Notes under the pieces: generated by a model
Told to the model about the DNA's origin: nothing
Seen by the model: the letters and a program-made list of their open reading frames with translations, nothing else
Database searches by the model: none
In this document: positions 1-11,700 of the stretch, one piece after another
Position numbering within the stretch: the first letter of the stretch is position 1
Layout: every line of letters begins with the position of its first letter
Position numbers and translations under genes: made by a program
Source of the DNA: Owenia fusiformis
Taxonomy: Eukaryota > Annelida > Polychaeta > Sabellida > Oweniidae
Reading direction: 5' to 3'
Assembly: GCA_903813345.2 (NCBI GenBank)
Contig: CAIIXF020000005.1
Location: 40,463,394 to 40,527,393, forward strand
Length of the DNA: 64,000 nucleotides

Positions 1-1890
1 CATTTTTTACTTTAGCTCTGTAATTTACAAGGGAGAGTTGTATAGTATCACACAGAAATCAATTATATAAGGACAATGCATTCATTTTCAGTTTTATGCT
101 AAATACATACCATCTCATATGAAGTCAATCAATGTACAGTATTACATTATTGCATTATTGTGTATAATGGATCATATCTCCAGGGAGATTGTCATTATCA
201 TCACATGTGGTTGCCTAGTTACAAATGTATTATAAAACTTTCATTAAAAAGGGGATATTTCACTTATAGTTTCATATTTTCAAAAATAGATTTCTTGATA
301 TAAGACCAGAAGAGTGGTAAAATAAAATACTAGACACCTTTGAGAGGCCCCCATTAGAACCATTAATACTAAATCCTAAGCCATTATTTGTCATCTCTCC
401 GGAGTGTGAATAGAAATAATGAATTGATTGCTGATCTAATAAGAACATGTACAATCTACAGTAAATAAGCAATGTGCCGATGCGGAAGGTTGTCAAATTG
501 ATTGAGTCCTTCAAATGAAACAAATCACATATGATATTCGTATTAAGTTACCATTATTCAAGAATTAAGTAATTTAAGACTACCATTATATATTTGAGTA
601 GAGAATCAATAAAACAGAACTTTACATTTTGTTACATTTGTTTATTTTTATTGTCTATTATGGCAATGATTTCAGATCTACATCAAGTTGTTCTGCCTAA
701 TAAGGTAATATTCAATTTGGGATTAGACCCAATATTAATGCCTATATATGGCCAAGAAGCCATTACATTGTAAGTGAAGTATTTGTTAATCTGGCACATT
801 CATTAAAGGCATTAGGCTATTTATCTAAGTGTGGCCATTTTCAGCCTCAATTAGTCAGGCCGATAATGCTCCACTTCACTACACAATGAAATCTATTCCT
901 AACACCTTGCCGATTGTCTCTTTATTCCAAATTTAAGGAGATTACTCCATTAGAAGTATAAGCTCATCTATACTCATTAGTCTTTTAGCACCAAAAATGT
1001 AGCTTTATGTAAGTAGTTTATGCCTTTGAGGTTTTCCAAAGGAAGTGAGCTTTCAAACGCCATCTCACATTAGGATTACACATTATACAATGACACATTA
1101 ACATTATAATATGAAGTATTAGAATTACACAATGATACAATGATACATTAGGATTACACAATAATATATCAGAATTATATTATGACATATTAGAATTATG
1201 CAATGACACATTAGGATTATGACACATTAGGTTTACATAATGACACATTAAGATTATACAATGAAATATCAGAATTATATTATGACATAACCGGATCATA
1301 TATGACACAATGGGATTGAAAGGTGATATCATGATTATGACACATTAAGTTTACAGGATGACACATTAGGTTAACGTGCAAACACATGGCAAATAGACAC
1401 ATTAGATAGACATATATTGACAAAGCACACATCAGGTATTCATGATAACTCATCACATAAAAGTATTATAATCATCATAATTACACATGCTGTATACATA
1501 CATGTATGTCACTGGACTGAAACACGCCACATAAGAACATAGCATATTACATCCAAACAACAGATTAGAATGAATTGAAGCTTCATATAACGAAATTATA
1601 TAAATCATCCATTAATGTTATAAAAGACTCTACAAGAGTAGTACAAAACAGAAAGCACTAATGGTATTACTGCTAATTCCCGAAGCACCATATAATAACA
1701 GGTAATGATTGTCCTCTATCTCTGTTATACAAACAGTTCAACATTTCTCAAATTGAACGATATTTGCTTCCACAAATTAATGTCAACAAAGAAGCATGCC
1801 CATATTTGAAATTGGTTCAATCGCCATCAAATAGTATACAAAACCTTGTCATGGTAATAAATTAGGTCGTGTATGTATATTTAGAACTTA
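1..1890. other. AT-rich non-coding DNA with a degenerate short tandem repeat
   Basis: No coding exon with convincing splice sites or domain content was found on either strand. From about 1060 to 1440 there is a degenerate minisatellite built on a unit like gacacattaggattacac, with copies spaced roughly 20-26 bases apart and many indels. The rest is plain AT-rich sequence. The short open frames here are not supported by composition or motifs. Confidence 0.6.
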
Positions 1891-2282
1891 ATTGAAAGGA
1901 TGATTCTCGGTTCGGAGAACGAAGTTCATCAATCTAAATGAGCATTATCCCTGCTTCGGACAAATTTGATTTTTTTTACATAATATAGATTTGAATGTCT
2001 TTTTTTGAATAGTCATAATTTAATTTGGGTAATATTTCTAGATTTTTCGCAAAAAAATATTAGCGCAGTACACTGATGAACTTCTTTCCCCAAATCGAGA
2101 CTTGTATTTTATTGAATCGGTCTAATTGAGCTTCAGACCAATTTGTTATTTTTACATCTTGTAGATTTAAATGTCCTCTTTTGAATATTTGTAGGTTAAT
2201 TTGGGTAATATTTCTATATTTTTCATGGAAAAAATTATTAGCCCAGGAGACTGTTCTCCAAACCGAGAATCGTCCTTTCAAT
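1891..2282. mobile_element. Small foldback (MITE-like) element
   Basis: The first 30 bases (starting attgaaagga) and the last 30 (ending cctttcaat) are near-perfect inverted copies, differing at two positions. Between them lie two diverged tandem halves of about 185 bp, both containing the phrase taatttgggtaatatttct. There is no coding capacity. No clear target duplication was seen. It abuts the left target duplication of the larger element that begins at 2291. Confidence 0.6.
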
Positions 2283-2635
2283 ATATTTGATAGCCTTGCC
2301 CAAGTCGGTCTCTTTTACTATCTGATTTCTATTATGACCGCCTTGTACAAAAGAGAAAGCCACGTGCTTTACCGACTCAATGTTTATGTCGGTAAAATTT
2401 GACCAATCAACGACGGCCCTGCAGCGTTAGCTCATTATTATGCACGGTCAAAAACAAGTACACTTTTCGTCGGGACTTTTCACGAACAAATCTTGCATGA
2501 ATTCATCATGAAAATACAAATATTTTATCAGATAAATATCAATCAGAGTTAAGTGAATGCTAGACATCGATCGGTAACCGGAGGTTAGAAGATTTCAACA
2601 ATAAACGTTGAAACGATCATGTAGGCTGAGATTCA

Positions 2636-4941
2636 CCCTTATAAAAAATTCAACCTTGAAAGTCCGAATTTAAACCGTTGCACAATCATTGTACAATCAT
2701 TGATCCGATCATTTATCCAACCATGCCAACCGTTACAATGCAACCATTACAGTTTTGATTGAATTTCTTGCAACCGTTTCAATCGAATGCAACCCTTTAA
2801 ACCTATATGGCAATATTATCTCAATACAACATAAAATAATTATATTGCTCTTTAAAATATATTTTTCAAATGTATGTATTTCATGCATACATGTCAGAAT
2901 TTTAATTTTTTTCATCAAAAAGATATTTAAAGTATTGAAATAGTTTAGTAAACTTGTCTTGTGAATGAAAATATATTGAACCAATTTCCATCTAACCTTG
3001 AAGGATGGTGATTGTCCCACTCACATGTATATTATCTAGATAACAGCAATGCTAAGGCATAGCAAATCCCCTCGCTGTCATGACAATCATTTTTACAAAA
3101 TCCCTTCACTACTTTTTAAGTTATTGCAAAAACATTTGAAATAATTTTGATTGGGTCAAGTCTTGAATTTTACAAATTCAGACACTTATACTTCACTTGA
3201 GTAATTATCACAATTATAAAGGAGGGAAGATCTGTCTGGAAGGAAGAAATCCTTCAATCAGAAAATAATCTGTTAATTGATTTGATATTTTTGATTTGAT
3301 AGAGAAAATGCAATCAGACATTACAGGATGTGTTTTAAATAATTAAGTCAATAAGCATAACTTAAAAAATTCTGATTACAGAAAGACTCAGTCTCTTTAG
3401 TTTGATTAGAGTCTGCTTTGAAGGATGTTTCTAAAGAGACTTTATTAATCCATTAATCCATAAACAAAACAAAAATAATTCGACAAGGCAAAACAAACCT
3501 TATAACAGAGAAACTCTCAGTTTGATTAGAGTCTGCTATAAAGGAAGCATCCTATGTAATTTAATTATTCCATACAAAGAACTTGATAAATAATTTGCTA
3601 AAGAAAATTTCCCATATTTTCCTCCAGATTTTTTCAAGTTGAGAGTTTTGAAAAATAAGCCTATTTTTTGTGTTTTTTTTAATCATTGACACATATTATT
3701 TAAACTGAAAACAAGTTTCAGTACAAATGCTATGCCCTAGTGAATACAGTAAAGCCATGAACTTTCAATTTATTAAATGCCCATGGTAAAAAAAAACTAA
3801 ATAAAAATGAAATAAAAATTCTGAAAATAGTATTTGCAGTTTCATATACTTGCTATTTGAGATTTCTCAGCACTTAATAAAGTAATTGAATAAAGAAATA
3901 AACCCTCAAAAATCTGAAAACACTTTTCAAATTTTTACCTCCCCCCCTCTGCATGAAATAGATAATAAAAAAAAATATATATAGTATAACACAATATGAA
4001 AATAAATATAACAGAAACTAGGAATATGGACCCTATTTCTGGTCAAGCATTTTAATTAGCTGTTCAACCGTTTTAATTAGCTGTTCAACCGTTTTAATTA
4101 GCTGTTCAACCGTTTTAATTGGCTGTTCAAGCATTCTGATTTGCCAAATCCCATGAGAATATCAATATGTAGTAGGTATTGTTTGATCATCAGTCTGATC
4201 ATGAACAAAAACCATTGTGTCTCATCTTGTGGTTTTGTTAAGTTTAAAGGAAATCTTAAGATGTACCTTGGTCAATTTCTTAACCAAATTGGAATTTTGC
4301 TCAATTCTTTTCATAATTAACATCATTTTGGCAATATCTGATAAAGGGAAATAAACACTAAATATGGTACTTTTAATTTGTGTAAATAATGTAAATGACA
4401 GAGAACATAAATTATCATATGCCATTGAGTGGAAAACTAGTCTGGTATTGCATTCCTAAACTCGTACTTGAGAAAGAAACATATTAACATGAATTAAGTT
4501 ATTTACTATAATAAACATGCATGTATGCTTGCAGAAAAAATATCCTAATATACTATTGTTTAATAGAGGTAGATTCAAATCCTTACTTAAAGATAATTTT
4601 AATTCAGGTAAAATGATAATTTTTTGGAACGATACTAATTCAGGATGGTTGCAGGGGTTGAACTATGTAATCATTGAACAAAACAAATTGCAACCATTTA
4701 CATTTCAATGTGAAATGGTTGCAGTTTACAATGGTTTCAGATTACAATGATTGTATAGAAACGGTTGCGCATTCGTTGAAAAAGAGTTGACTTCGCTTGG
4801 TTGAACACAATGGTTGCACAATGATTGCTGATCATCGTACAATGGTTTTTCCTTTGATCTTGGTAGTTGAAACAATCATTATTCAATGATTGGTGGAAAC
4901 GGTTTAAATTCGGACTTTCAAGGTTGAATTTTTTATAAGGG
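2636..4941. mobile_element. Nested TIR DNA transposon, non-autonomous
   Basis: Terminal inverted repeats of about 44 bp begin CCCTTATAAAAAATTCAACC and end with the complement at 4941. Both subterminal zones are crowded with CAACC(A/G)TT and CAATCATTG motifs in both orientations, the usual look of transposase-binding subterminal repeats. A 21-bp direct repeat (unit ttttaattagctgttcaaccg) occurs about four times at 4049-4135. No transposase remains. The flanking target duplication is not clear. Confidence 0.7.
4049..4135. repeat. 21-bp minisatellite, about four copies
   Basis: The unit ttttaattagctgttcaaccg is repeated head to tail; the last copy is diverged (ttggctgttcaagc). It lies inside the nested transposon at 2636-4941. 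Confidence 0.85.
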
Positions 4942-5466
4942 AAATCACTGATCGACGACTACATGACCCGCTACATTGGACTAGGTCTTGCATTTTCATC
5001 GCGAGATCAGTTTTAAATCTATTGCATGATTTAATTTATATTAATGACTCTTACATTCCCTATGTACATTTAATTACATAATATATTGTAACTCTAAAGA
5101 AACGATCGATCAGATCATTGAATTTCAAGTCGTAGACGGGAAGATTGCTTTGCTGTGCAGCTCAACCTGATAACGTTTTGATTGGTCAATCAGCCTGAAG
5201 TCACACGTCGTGTCCACGCGTATATCTGTTAATCAATAAGGTTTCGCGATACCCCTGATAGCGTAGGTATTATGGAAATCTCGAAACCGTTGAATATCTC
5301 AGCATAATAGCAGCGGAGATGTATTGGATTGTACAAGGCGGTAATAATTCAAGATCGGATAAGTAAAAAATACCGACTTGGGCAAGGCTATATATTTGAG
5401 ATCAACCTCTGTTCTGAGTTTAACATACTCCTTTATTCTCCTTCATGTGAATTTAAAGACTTAAAT

Positions 5467-5650
5467 ACAATAAAACCTGTCTAGGTGAAACACCTTTGGT
5501 ACCTCTAAAAAGTGTTCCACTTTGGATGTGTCCTACTTATAGACGTTCATTTAACATTAGGTCAGTTGGTCTTAGAACTATGAAAAGTGTTCCACTAGCA
5601 GAGTTGCTCTACTTTTAGAGGTGTTCCACTTAACACGTTTCAATGTAAAA
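5467..5650. mobile_element. Degenerate pogo/Tigger-type MITE
   Basis: The stretch starts like the CAGTAAAACCTG termini of the Tigger relative at 11955-14612 (here caataaaacctgtc) and has several copies of AGTGTTCCACT in both orientations. It sits about 110 bases downstream of the stop codon of the F-box/WD40 gene, so it may lie in that gene's 3' untranslated region. The right end is eroded, so the boundary is approximate. Confidence 0.45.
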
Positions 5651-5761
5651 CAGAAAACAATAAAACATAACAGTCTTATCTATAGGTACCTTTAAATAGG
5701 TGGGAAGGCACTCGCTTGATTCAAAAGCCACTGGTATTCATATAAGCACCATAGTTATCTT

Positions 5762-8700
5762 TCAGCAGCAGCTAAAGTCCCATAATTTGACACATTTATC
5801 GTAAGACCCTGATACTATGATACTATCATTGAACTGTAGACATGTTACACCGTCGGAATGGTTACGAAGAGTTACGAGACGCTGGCCAGTTTCTAAACTC
5901 CACACCTGAAGCAGATACAAGCAAAGTGAGAAACATATTCAACACATTTCTATGTACATATTTTGAAAGAAGGAGGGACAGTTAAACCCTTTGGACCATT
6001 CTGATATGCAAATTGCATTTCCTTTCTTACAAAAGACCAGTACTAGGATGCACTGAGACCATCTCAAATTGATATATTTCGATCGTAAGGAGTGTGAAAT
6101 TGATTAAAAAATGGCGTGGTATTCATATAATGATCAACCACAGAAAAGTTTATTTAATTCTTGAATGCAGATGAATTACAAAGGCCTGCAGTTATTTCAA
6201 CCAGTAAGGAAAACAAAATATCTCATACATGTATATATTCAGTTATCATAACGCACATGTCTGATTGAGATTTTTTACATATCGCAGAGAGCAATAGTAA
6301 AATATCTCCTAGGAAACAAAGGCACATAATGTGAATGAAATTACACAACCAAGTAGGCAATAACCATGAAAAACATGCGTGTAAAAGTTCATCTCACCTT
6401 AATGGTACGATCATCTGAGGCGCTGACAACCCTCCATGTGTCTGACTGTAAACATCTCACCACGCCTGTGTGACCCTCACTGGCTTTCCAATCTATTGTG
6501 TTGACACAATCACCCGTTGAAATGTCCCAGAACTTCAATGTACAGTCAAGAGAGCCACTGATTATCCTGGTAGAGTCAAACTGTAGACATGTCACCCCTG
6601 CATGATGACCTCCTAGCACCATCAGACACTGCCCAGTAAAACTCCACACCTAGAAATATGGAAACACATGTAAAAGAAGAAAGACAAGACACAAAAAAAT
6701 GTAAAACACATGTCTACTGCCAGGAAAAAAACTTCACACACAACAAAAAGTTGGAAAAATCTACTGTGTGCCAACAAAATATGTAAATGTTGTTTAAATG
6801 AGATGGATGTACTTTTGTGTTGTGTTGTGTATTATGTTTTATTAATATATTTTTTCATTATAGCTGAAGGATTATTAATGATTTTCCAGTGGTGAAATAA
6901 GGGCTTTTATAACTTGAAAATCTCACTATGGAAAACAAGTGTCTCCATCTAATTGTATATAATGTCTCTGTGGGATGGGAAGTATACACTGTTTCTGGTA
7001 TTTAAGAATTGTTAGATCATTATTATTTGGCTTTTGACGATTCGTTTCCTTAAAACAAGTGTAACTCTTTAATCATGTTCCTTTAATAACTGTACTTAAT
7101 ACTTTTGGTCTTTGACCTTCTGTGTGCTTAAAATATAACTACTACAGCACATGTAGAGATTTGATTAGAACATATAGGAATAGTTTACCTTGATTGTCTT
7201 ATCCCCAGAGCCAGAGACAATTTTTGTAGCATCAAACTGAACACACAAAACAGGACCTGTGTGACCCCTGAAAAATGTGCCATATTAATGTGTATTGTTT
7301 GCATAATGGCAAGAACATAACGAACTGTCTACACCTGGTTGCAATCGTAGGTGCTGATACACTGTCATAAAATATGGTGTCTAAAAGACAAATGGCATAC
7401 TTCTAGGTAATGCACTAAACTGGCACAAAACAACTTCATTCTTAGCCTTAAGGGGGTACATGATCATGATATCTTGTCCACCAAGTAATCACATACCTCA
7501 GAGTCATTCTGCAAACCCCAGTCCTTATATCCCATATCTTCAGTGTCAGATCATAGGAGCCACTTATAACCTTTTCGTCATCAACTTGTAGACAGCGGAC
7601 TGTGTCTGTGTGTCCCATCATGGTTGTCTTGCATGCAATACTTGACCAACTTTGTTGTGTTGATAAATCCCAGACCTAAAATGCAGCAAGTCATCAAATG
7701 TATTATAAAGCAGAAATTCACTCCATTATAAACCATTTGATAGACACCATGTTAATGTTACAGATGCCAACTGCCAAACACCATCCACAAAAAAATTAGA
7801 GACTATAACAACATGTCACCACTAATGGGGGTGACAAAAAAAGTGGTGTTCCAATCACAATCATGATCACGCCGCAAGTTGAAGAATAGAAATGATCATA
7901 ATATTCCATCAATTAAATTACAAGTACAAAGATATATAATTAAGTTAATATTGGATAACTGGAGCTAGCCCAAGACAGGTCTCTTACTTTAATGGTGTGA
8001 TCAGTTGAGCCACTGACCAGTCTGTTTCCCTCTAAGTGCAGACACCTTACTGTTCCAGAATGACCCACCAGAGTCTGTACAAGCCATGGTGTATTGGTAC
8101 GGATGTTCCAAACCTGAAAAATAAAGCTGGAGCTTAAGCATACGAGCCTCCACACATAACCATTATTGATGGACTTGAGAAATAGCACTAACAGACAGCA
8201 AATGTGATTTCTCACTAGCACAATCATTGATGTAAGAAAAGTCTATCACCATTTCATGCATTTAACACGCTATCAACATAAAAAACATCAAGAAGATGCA
8301 CTTACAAAAATGCACAAAAAATTGTAAATACAGTGAAACCTCTAAATAGCGAACACATATGGAGCCACAAAAAGTGTTCACTGTAGAAAGGTGTTCACTA
8401 CAGAGAGGATTTTATACAAGAGTCAATGTAAAATGTGCTGAAGTGGGGGTTCATTAGAGAGAGTGGTGTTCACTAAAACAGGTTTTACTGTACACACATA
8501 CTGAAATTAAACTAAAATTTGTAATACCTTGATGGTTTTATCTGATGATCCACTGACTATCCTTGTATCATCAAACTGAACACATGATATACCTGTGAGA
8601 GAGACAATTCAAAATGAATATATTAGATCATGTATATGCAAGAAAGGGAGACAATTCAAAATGAATATATTTCATGTATATGGGTTCCACTATGAGGGTT

Positions 8701-11700
8701 GTAGTAAGGATATGATAAGACATATATCTGACAGAAGGATTGGTTATTTAAGAGATGATTGCAAATAACTCTTATTAAGTACATACTGAGGGTCTTACAC
8801 TTAAAATACTTTGGGAAGATTAATTTAACTAATTATTCATGATTAGTTAACAAGCCCTACCCTGGGTGTGTCCTTCAAAGGTTCGGATGTGACATCTGCC
8901 AAGGAGCCAGTTGTTGCGGAGACGGTATCTCTCAGCAAACACACGTTTCCACTGGAAATAGAGCATATATGTCACAGGATAAATAGAGGAGTTTTAATAG
9001 ATTTGCATATTAAACCTCTAATGACAAGCCTTTCTTTCTTTTTAATAGCATGTTTAAATTCAGTGAAAAGTTATCCACAATTATAGCTTTGATTTATACA
9101 GTTATGTTATTTTTCAACTTTTCTAAGAAAATGTGGGCTGAAACTTCCAATGATGGAATGTTTAATATTTAAAACGTTGGTTTCTTCATTTGACAAACAA
9201 AATTTTCATGATCAATCACAATATGTACATTAACAGGGTCATAGTATGCCATTTAAGTTGTAGTTTCATCCAACACTTCTTGATAAATAAAGAAATTAGA
9301 GTTTTAAACAAAAAACAAATAAGTGGTGACATCTATCTATTCAGCTTTATTCAGCTATATCGCAATTCCCTTGTTGTACAGTGATAATTTGGGAAATGTT
9401 CGTCATTTATAGAAGTGAGGGAGTATGAGACAGGCAGATATTTGTTACGTGAATATGTCAAATTATTCATGGTAAAGTAGCAATATTAATTGAAAACCAA
9501 TTGTAGGTTTACTATCATATAGAAACTTACATGTATTTTCCCATTAGGTAGAAGGTGATTAATGAGTTGTTTTTGTTCTCCTGTACGGGACAAATGCCAC
9601 TCAGGTAGACAACACAGGTGACACCAGATTTTGGGCTCTGACGCCAGGTTGTACCATGTCTTACAAACCATTGAGGCTTGGCATAAACTCACTGGAAAAC
9701 AAGTTGACAGATGATATATTAACATGATACCAGTTTTTGGCACTGATGCCAGATTATACCATGTCTTACACACCACTGAGGCTTGGCATAAGTCACTGGA
9801 AAGCAAATACATTATTAAGATGACACCAGATTCAGCCGTTTGTAACAGATGCTGAGCCAAAAATGCAATGTAATATATAACCATTTCTTAGTGGTGACAT
9901 TAAACATTTTATGTATTTTTTATTCTGAGCTCATAAATACAGTTTGTCCAAAAAATCATAAATCATCATAACATGAAGACATAGAGGTTCTTATATGAGT
10001 ACCTGTGCAAGATCGTCCATTCTTGATGAGCTTTGATAATTCTTCTTTATCGAGTAGAAGACGAGATAAAGAAACATTATCAAAGCGAGTCAAGAATGGA
10101 CGATATTGCACAGGTACGAGTACAAGAAAGTTTTTCTCATATGACTCTGTATTATGCCATATTTTCACCATTTTATCATAAAACTGAGTGAAAAATAGCT
10201 TCAAATTAATTGAACTTCATCTTTCAATTGTTATGACGCCATAACAATATTGAAGAAAATACATAGATACATGTGGCAACAAAGCTCCATTGTTATGACG
10301 TCACAGCTTAGTTTTGTAGAATTGGCATGGATACTCATAGCAACGGTGAGTCCGTTGTCATGTTGTTGATGTTTATAGACCAGTGATGTCACAAGTAAAT
10401 CTCATCTTGCACATGTGACTTTTTAGGATGAAAGATGGCAATATCTTGCATGGGGTAAATATGGCTGTATCTTTGTTAGTCATATGAGAAAATACAGTCT
10501 TTGTTGGGCGATGTTGTTTAGACGTTACCGTGGATAGTGTAGTCAAAGATTTTAAATAATATCCTGTAATTTATTTAAATTTTTATCTTGATTAGGCAAG
10601 AAAATAAGCACAATATGCAAAACCTCTAAGAATACTGACGAATATAAACTTATATCAAACCTGGGTCTAACATTCCCATAATTTTGGTTGATAGTTGCTG
10701 TGGTAACCAAGTGATAATGTCAGAACAGTTGGGTGGACAGCCATCATGAAGGCAGGACTCCATCTTGAGAGACAATAGATGTACCTGTGGCAGCTCACAG
10801 TGCTCCTGGAATTAAATTGCCAGCCAATTATGAACCATTTATGGTCTTCAAATGACGTCCCTTGCATTTTCTCATGCACTTTTATATTTTATATTTTATC
10901 AGTCTTGATACACGAGTAAGATGCAGACTGAAGACGATAAACTAAGATTTGACCATGATATACTGAACACTGTATTTTGTCACACCTATCATAACTTTGA
11001 ATCAAGCACCTGCCCAATACTATTCACTATGTTGATGCAAAATATTGGGTTGATTTCAATAGATAACTGGGGATGGGGCAGTGTAAAAGACTTAAATATA
11101 TCTAAGAAATATAGGATGTTCCAAAAGTATCAGGACTGAGTGATTCTGCTACATGTATTTTGTTTGAAATGATTTTAAACTGTAACTTGATGGAAAATGT
11201 ACCTTGAAGGTGTAAAATTTATGTGAAAATTAAAACAAGATTGGTGTGGCAATATGGAAATTACAGCATCAGTCCTGATACTTTTGGGACACCATGTACT
11301 TAATAACAGAATTTGTGCCTGAAAAGGTCATTCATCCTTGATGGAACAATAGCAGATGATTAAGAACTAGCAATGATGAATCTGACTTTCTATTGATGAA
11401 TCTGACTTTCTCATAAGAATCTCATTAGATCTCATGTTCCATCTAATCAGGGAGCATGTGTTTCGTAAGTTCAATTTCATTAACATCTCAATTTGTAAAA
11501 AATTCAAGAATCAGAGTGGTTTGTAATAGATTAAGAACTAAACTACATTGACAACATGTACTGAATATTTTTTGTGAACTATAGTGTTCTCCACAAGGCA
11601 ATACTGAGCTGTGATGCCACAACACTGATAGAATTTTGCCAACTCTTTTGATGAGCCCCATCTACTTTTATAGCAATCACCACAACTTTACCACTGTTTT

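Larger units (their letters stand above)
2291..5390. mobile_element. Non-autonomous DNA transposon with 9-bp target duplication (Mutator-like?)
   Basis: The two ends are long inverted repeats of about 60 bp, starting TAGCCTTGCCCAAGTCGGT on the left and ending with its complement on the right. The flanks carry an identical 9-bp direct repeat, TATATTTGA, at 2282-2290 and 5391-5399. Long terminal inverted repeats plus a 9-bp duplication are typical of the MULE superfamily; Merlin-type (8-9 bp) is the alternative. No transposase reading frame is visible. A second element (2636-4941) is nested inside and accounts for most of its length. Confidence 0.7.

Noticed and set aside
9723-9795. Additional functional F-box exon
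   Set aside because: It is out of frame with exon 3 because of a one-base loss and has no donor that would continue the reading.
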